Of a DNA stretch of 64,000 bases, positions 59,279 through 64,000 are shown piece by piece. A program made the translations under genes and the position numbers. This stretch comes from Blastomyces gilchristii SLH14081 (lineage: Eukaryota > Ascomycota > Eurotiomycetes > Onygenales > Ajellomycetaceae), in NCBI RefSeq assembly GCF_000003855.2, contig NW_003101672.1:1320134-1384133 (forward strand), given 5' to 3'. Below the pieces are notes generated by a model that saw only the letters and a program-made list of their open reading frames with translations, made no database searches and was not told the DNA's origin. Position 1 is the stretch's first letter. The number at the start of each line of letters is the position of its first letter.

Positions 59279-60853
59279 AAGACCGTGAAAAAACGTTCAT
59301 GAAACAAGATTTCTTTCTTTACTCGAGAGATAAGACAGTGGATCAAAGTCTTCTACCGTAGCGTAAAGAGAGAGGTATATTTTTTAATAGAACGCAAGGC
59401 AATTATCCCTATTTAACCAGATATAGCAAAGTAACTTACTTCTTTCCTGTGTATTTTCAAGGGGTAATTAATGAGAGGAGAAGATGGCAAACGTACATGT
59501 ACATGTACATACATACCTAATAAAAGAAAAATAGCAGGAAATAAATAACAAAAACGCAGGATAATAGAATAAGAACAAGAAGAGAGAGGAAGGGCAATCG
59601 ATTGATGAGTTACTAAAAAAGTGCTAGAGGAAAAAAGACGGGGAGACACAAAAGGGATATTGGAAGTAGAACGATGAGGTTGAATAGAAGGAAGGGGAGA
59701 GGGGTTGGTAAGTAGACGGGTTAAGGAGAAGAAGAAGCAGAAGAACCTCAGAGTATATAATCAAAATTTAATCACAGATAGACAGACAGACAGATGGAGA
59801 AGAAAAGGGGCGGGGGAAACAGAAGAAAAGGGGGAAAGGAAAATTTATAGCTAGTTAAGCAAAGAAGACAAGAATATATGAAAGAAAGCAGAACATAAGC
59901 TAAGATTCAAAAGACCTTTTTTTTGGCGGTTTTTTTAAAGCATTTTTCCGGACTGGTAGCAAAAGGGTTATACGTAGGAAGAAAGACGAACAGAGAAGCA
60001 GGAGTGGGATAAGGGCGAAAAAAAAGGAAAGAAACGAATTGAAAAGAGGAATAGCAAACTACAGCCTTTGATCAAATCAGACCCGTGTATATATCTAGTC
60101 GGACCTCTCAGCAACGGAGGTACACGCCAATCAATTTACCAGATCAAAGCAGGGAAAAGAAATATTAATAGTTAAAGAAGAAAGCGAAGAAAAGACAAGA
60201 TTTTATAACCCTCGCTCACGCATATATATATCTTGCCAATCCGCTTAGAAGCATACTTTTCTGATGTCGAATGTTCGGGAAAAACTATGCCTGCGCACTC
60301 CCCCTCAAACCCGCGCCTCCCTTCAATCCAAACCAACCCCCAATGAGAAAGAAAGTAGAAGATAAGATAAAAGGGGGAAAAAAATAATACTGTCGAAAAA
60401 ATTGAAACCAGTCGATAGATAGATTATTAAGTTTGATACAAATTTGGTTTTTCTCCGTTTATTGGTTCGAGAGACTCAACAATCAAGCAAGAAAACAGAC
60501 AAACAAGGGGAGAGGGCGCTCAAGAGAAAAGAAGTAAAGGGGAAAAAAAATAAAAAATAGAAGTCATTACAGAAATGAGATAACGAGCAAGAGGTATAAA
60601 TGAAAGAGGAGAAAAGGAGAAGGAAAGGGAAGGAAAGAAAGCAAAAAGAGAGTGTGTGAGAGCGAGCCGAATATTCTTAAATGAAAGGAAAGGGAAAAGT
60701 GAACGAAGAGGTATTAGAGAGAGCGCTGGAACCATGAGCAGAAGAGAGGGGACTCAAAGGAGAGGAATACTAAATCAAGCAAAGAAGGTTGTCCGCATGT
60801 CGTAGGTAGACGTCCCATGATGTCCAAAGGGTATATCATCAACGGATTGACCG

Positions 60854-62564
60854 TTAACGGAGCGAGAAGCCCTTTCTCTTTATCTTGTCCTCGAGAGGTC
60901 TTCCACTCTCGAGACGGGCCTTCTTTTCTTCCAATTCTGCACGTTGTCGCTCTAGTTGATCTTTCATCTCGCGATGCCGAGCGTAAAGCTCGTCTTCGCT
61001 CTGTTTGAGCTTGCTTTCCTTCTCTTGCACCTTCTGTTGGAAAACCATCTTCATCTCTACCTCCATCTTTGCAAGCTTTTGTTCGTGCAGCGTGCGCTCT
61101 TCTTCCTGTTTGACCGCAGGGTTGACCTCCTTGAATACACTTGGGTCCTGAGCAACACCCATCTGTGTGAGTTTATCAGATCGGTAGTTCTCGTACAGGG
61201 CATTATTCGTGTGTTCCTTGAGCTCTTCCATGTGGGTACGGATAAGCATTTGGCGCAGTTTGACGAAGTCGCAGTGTTCCTCGTTGTCAACCTCGATGAC
61301 TCCCCATGGGTAACGACGACCTCTGACCTTGCGGCCCTCGCTGCTGGTGACCTCTGAGTTCGCTCCAACAACGGCGAAAGGAACTTTGGACATGATCTCC
61401 TGGTTTTCGGCGATGGTTTCTTCATCATCAAGTTCATATCGGGGTCCTTCGAATATTTGGATGGAATGATGTTGGATATCGGCGAGAATCTGTGGAAGCG
61501 TCAGAATATATATATTATTTTGCAAAGGAAGAAGTGAGTTGACTGGAAAACCCCAGAACGTACCCTTTGCTTGAAGAGGGCAATTTCCTCATCGGTGAGA
61601 GTATCAGCCTTAGCGATGACGGGGATGAGATTGACCTTGGTGTGCAATCGGCGCATGACCTCAATGTCGAGCGGCTTCAGGGAGTGGCCTGTGGGTTGGA
61701 TAAAGTAGACACAGGCATGGACGCGGTTGTCCACAATATTCATGCGGTTAACCTTGTTCTCGGCTTCGAGGTAAGCATCGAAGCGCTGTTCGATGTTCTC
61801 GACAATTGGACGCCAAGAATCATCGTTGTTGACAAAGTCCCCGAAACCAGGTGTATCAACAACAGTCAGACGGAGGCGAACACCATTCTCCTCAATATCG
61901 GCGCTAATAGACTCTATGGCAACGGTTTTGGGAATAATGTCGAGGCTAGGGCCCTTGCGCTCCTTGGGGGGATACAGGGAAGTGTTGAACAAAGTGTTGA
62001 CCAGGGTAGACTTCCCCAAACCAGATTCACCTAAAATCGCCGTTTTCAGCACAAGTTCCAACAGAACCACGTGGAAGCAGAAAATATATATAATTACATA
62101 CCAACAACCATAACATTGAAGTTGAATCCTTTACGAACACTCTTGCGGTGCCATTGGTTTGGAAGGTTGGCAAATCCAACGTAACCGGTCAACTTGCGAC
62201 GAACAACGTTCCTCATGTCGCTAGCAGCTTGGGCAGCGGCTTTGGGGTCCTTAGAGGTGACGGTTTGGGCAGCACCCTGGCCCATTGGGTTGCTGCGTTC
62301 GACATATGGCGATTTTCCGGTTGCACTGCCAGCAGCTGGAGAAGGTCGCGTGGGAGCGGGAATACCGTTGGCGGCGGTGGCTGTGTTATTCACATTGTCA
62401 GTACTAAGTGCAGTAAAGTTCGTCGTCTTCAGTTTGTATTTCCGTAGAGAGTTTGCTATAGACGGCCCTTGAAGCTTTGGGGTATTCAGGGCTTGCGCAG
62501 TGCGATGGCCATAGTTCTGACACTCCTGCTTGGGTGCAGAAACGCGGAACTTCAAATGGCCCAT
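60854..62564 (-). CDS. aspB: Septin of the CDC3 group (Aspergillus AspB)
   Basis: Exons 62564-62102, 62030-61564, 61489-60854 give 521 aa; the N-terminal start is uncertain (see findings). Core: [17 protein letters not shown], a polybasic [10 protein letters not shown] for membrane lipids, P-loop GESGLGKST, switch region [10 protein letters not shown]4 motif AKADTLT, the septin unique element (ANSEVT...GRRYPWG), and a long C-terminal coiled coil ([22 protein letters not shown]...). It ends GFSLR. Septins assemble into hetero-oligomeric rods and filaments at septa, branch points and hyphal tips. Near-identity over the G domain to AspB/CDC3 sequences as I remember them makes the group call secure. 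Confidence 0.94.
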
Positions 62565-64000
62565 GACTAGGATCTCCTATTTCCGGGCCGTAGAGACCAG
62601 GGAACAACAGGACAAGTTGCACACAGCACATAAAACGCGGAGAAATTAACGACTTCTCCAGAGAAGCACAGATACTGGTGATGTTCTTCGCTGTTGTGAT
62701 GCTGGACAGAGCTGTAACAGAAAGTAAAAAATAAAAAATCGAAGCTTACCCATCTTGTAGGTTCAACGGTAGAAGGAACGATTGGGATTATATTCGAAGT
62801 ATTAGAAGGGAAGGAAGGGCAAAGGAGGATAATCTGCTGTGGATCGCGGGTGTTGGTTAGCTGGTAGTCTTGGGGACACGTAGAGAGAAAATAGGAGTAT
62901 GTCAATGACGCCAGAACTAGGGGGAAGCACCGGATACTTTCTTCTCTTTTTTAATAATCGTAAGAGTTCAGAAAATATCTAGCATTCAATGTAATGCAGA
63001 GAGGAAACGGACTACCCATAAAAAAAGATATAATAATGCAGATGAAACAGGGGTTCCACGGCCTTACCAAGAGATATTTTTTTTCTTGTTGCCAACACGG
63101 GACACAAGAGGAGATCAACGAAAGACGAGAACCAAAGGGTGTGGGAAGCACAAGCTTAGAGCTTCTCTCTTTATATAAAATAGAGCAAGGGATGAACGAT
63201 AGAACGAAGGTGGACGGGAAACGAAGGACTCAATTGGGGGTTGAAGGGGTTGTGTGAAGCCTTCACCTAGGAGTATTTGGGAGCGACGCACGCTGCTAAG
63301 GTAGTTAAAGGGATGATGGGAATAGAGGCAAGAAGAGAGAGAAGAGAAGAAGAAGCAGAAGAAGCAGAAGAAGAAGCAGAAGAAGAAGAATAGGTGGAGG
63401 GAGGAGGAGGAGGAAGAGACGAGATCTCCTACAGGCGCTGTCGACGGCGAGAGAGAGAGTCTTGGGGGGAGTTGGAGAGGAAGAAGAGCAGAGAACGGAG
63501 GGAGGAGACACAGAAAGGGGTTGGTATGGTATGGGGCTGTACGCATCGTACGGATGGTAATCATGGAGGTATTGTTCTCCCTGACTATGCCGCTTTGGGG
63601 CGCCCTGGTACCAAGTGATACGCGCATCCCATCCTCGATCCCTGCCTGGTTATTGTATTATTGAATGGGGTTGTGTCGCGGAAATGGGTGTGTGGTTGGT
63701 TTTGTTGTTTTGTATTACGATTACCAGACCAAAGCTTGTCTCGATCTGGTAATAATATATTGTAGACTTCCAAGGTTAGTTCCGAAGTCCGAAACAACCT
63801 TGGAAAACTAAGCCACTAAAAGCAGCATCACGTGATATACTCTCGGAATTACTTTCCCCCGCTCGGGCGCGTTTCTCGTCTCGGATTGCCGTTCTGGGAC
63901 AGTGTCCGACGTCACTCACTGCAAAAACAGCTGCAGATCTGCTACATACATGATCCATGCCGAGCTATATACATATACTGTACATGTACTGTAGATAGTA
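62565..64000. other. aspB 5' leader and promoter, window end
   Basis: 1.4 kb. A likely 5' UTR intron (donor GTAAGC at 62749, acceptor candidates at about 62712 and 62457) falls here and in the adjacent start region. A GAA/CAG-type microsatellite occupies 63343-63390, and GTACATGTAC lies at 63980-63989. No other gene recognised before the window ends. Confidence 0.5.
63343..63390. repeat. GAA/GCA triplet microsatellite
   Basis: About 48 bp of mostly GAA repeats interrupted by GCA, in the aspB upstream region. Confidence 0.85.

Larger units (their letters stand above)
58126..60853 (-). other. 2.7-kb intergenic with homopolymers and purine-rich DNA
   Basis: An A26 run lies at 58611-58636 and a T32 run at 59244-59275. 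About 59480-60760 is strongly purine-rich on plus (three quarters or more A+G in two 60-base lines counted), so pyrimidine-rich on the aspB sense strand. GTACATGTAC occurs at 59493-59502. No protein gene recognised. Confidence 0.55.

Overview
This window is nuclear DNA from a filamentous ascomycete. Genes carry short GT-AG introns of about 50-140 nt, intergenic DNA is long, and there is no operon structure. Fungal-type genes such as a CDC3/AspB septin, an RDS2/AcuM gluconeogenesis regulator, MIA40 and ATP synthase OSCP point to Eurotiomycetes. An AT-rich repeat block beside ordinary gene-rich DNA is compatible with Onygenales, but the genus is an inference and cannot be fixed from the sequence alone.

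Bases 1-6113 are a transposon block. Bases 1 to about 3190 hold a Ty1/copia pol region wrecked by a RIP-like process, with TGA at expected tryptophan codons and almost no CpG, CpC or GpG. Bases 3413-6113 hold a second copia-type element that escaped this mutation but lost its reverse transcriptase by internal deletion; it ends in a 126-bp LTR.

From 6.4 kb onward I find 18 protein genes. Left part: MOB1 (+), ATP5/OSCP (+), a WDR62/MAPKBP1-like WD-repeat protein (+), SPO22/ZIP4 (-, 19 exons), RDS2/AcuM (-), a CENP-Q/Fta7-like kinetochore protein (-) and an INO4-type bHLH factor (-). Middle: a TMEM135-like membrane protein (+, 5' end unresolved), COX11 (+), RFC5 (+), MRPL16 (-), RFC1 (+), an FAD oxidoreductase (-) and MIA40 (+). 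Right part: a SAP-like membrane protein (-), a YMR166C/MME1-like mitochondrial carrier (-), a Pom33/TMEM33-family protein (-), a Cys-rich orphan (-) and the septin CDC3/aspB (-). That is 19 loci if the orphan is counted. Nearly all exon joins were derived by hand from splice signals, phase and protein conservation, and total coding lengths come out in frame.

Functionally the region is housekeeping. Four genes serve mitochondrial biogenesis or respiration (OSCP, COX11, MRPL16, MIA40), plus a carrier. Two subunits of the replication clamp loader lie within 7 kb of each other, each with an MCB-like element upstream. Others serve division, polarity or chromosome behaviour (MOB1, septin, CENP-Q, SPO22). 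I found no secondary-metabolite cluster, CRISPR array or convincing tRNA/rRNA gene, and no clear undescribed system. The most interesting signals are the unusual mutation context of the first retroelement, two consecutive microexons inside the AcuM zinc cluster, a GC-AG intron, and strand-specific pyrimidine-rich 3' flanks repeated across several genes.
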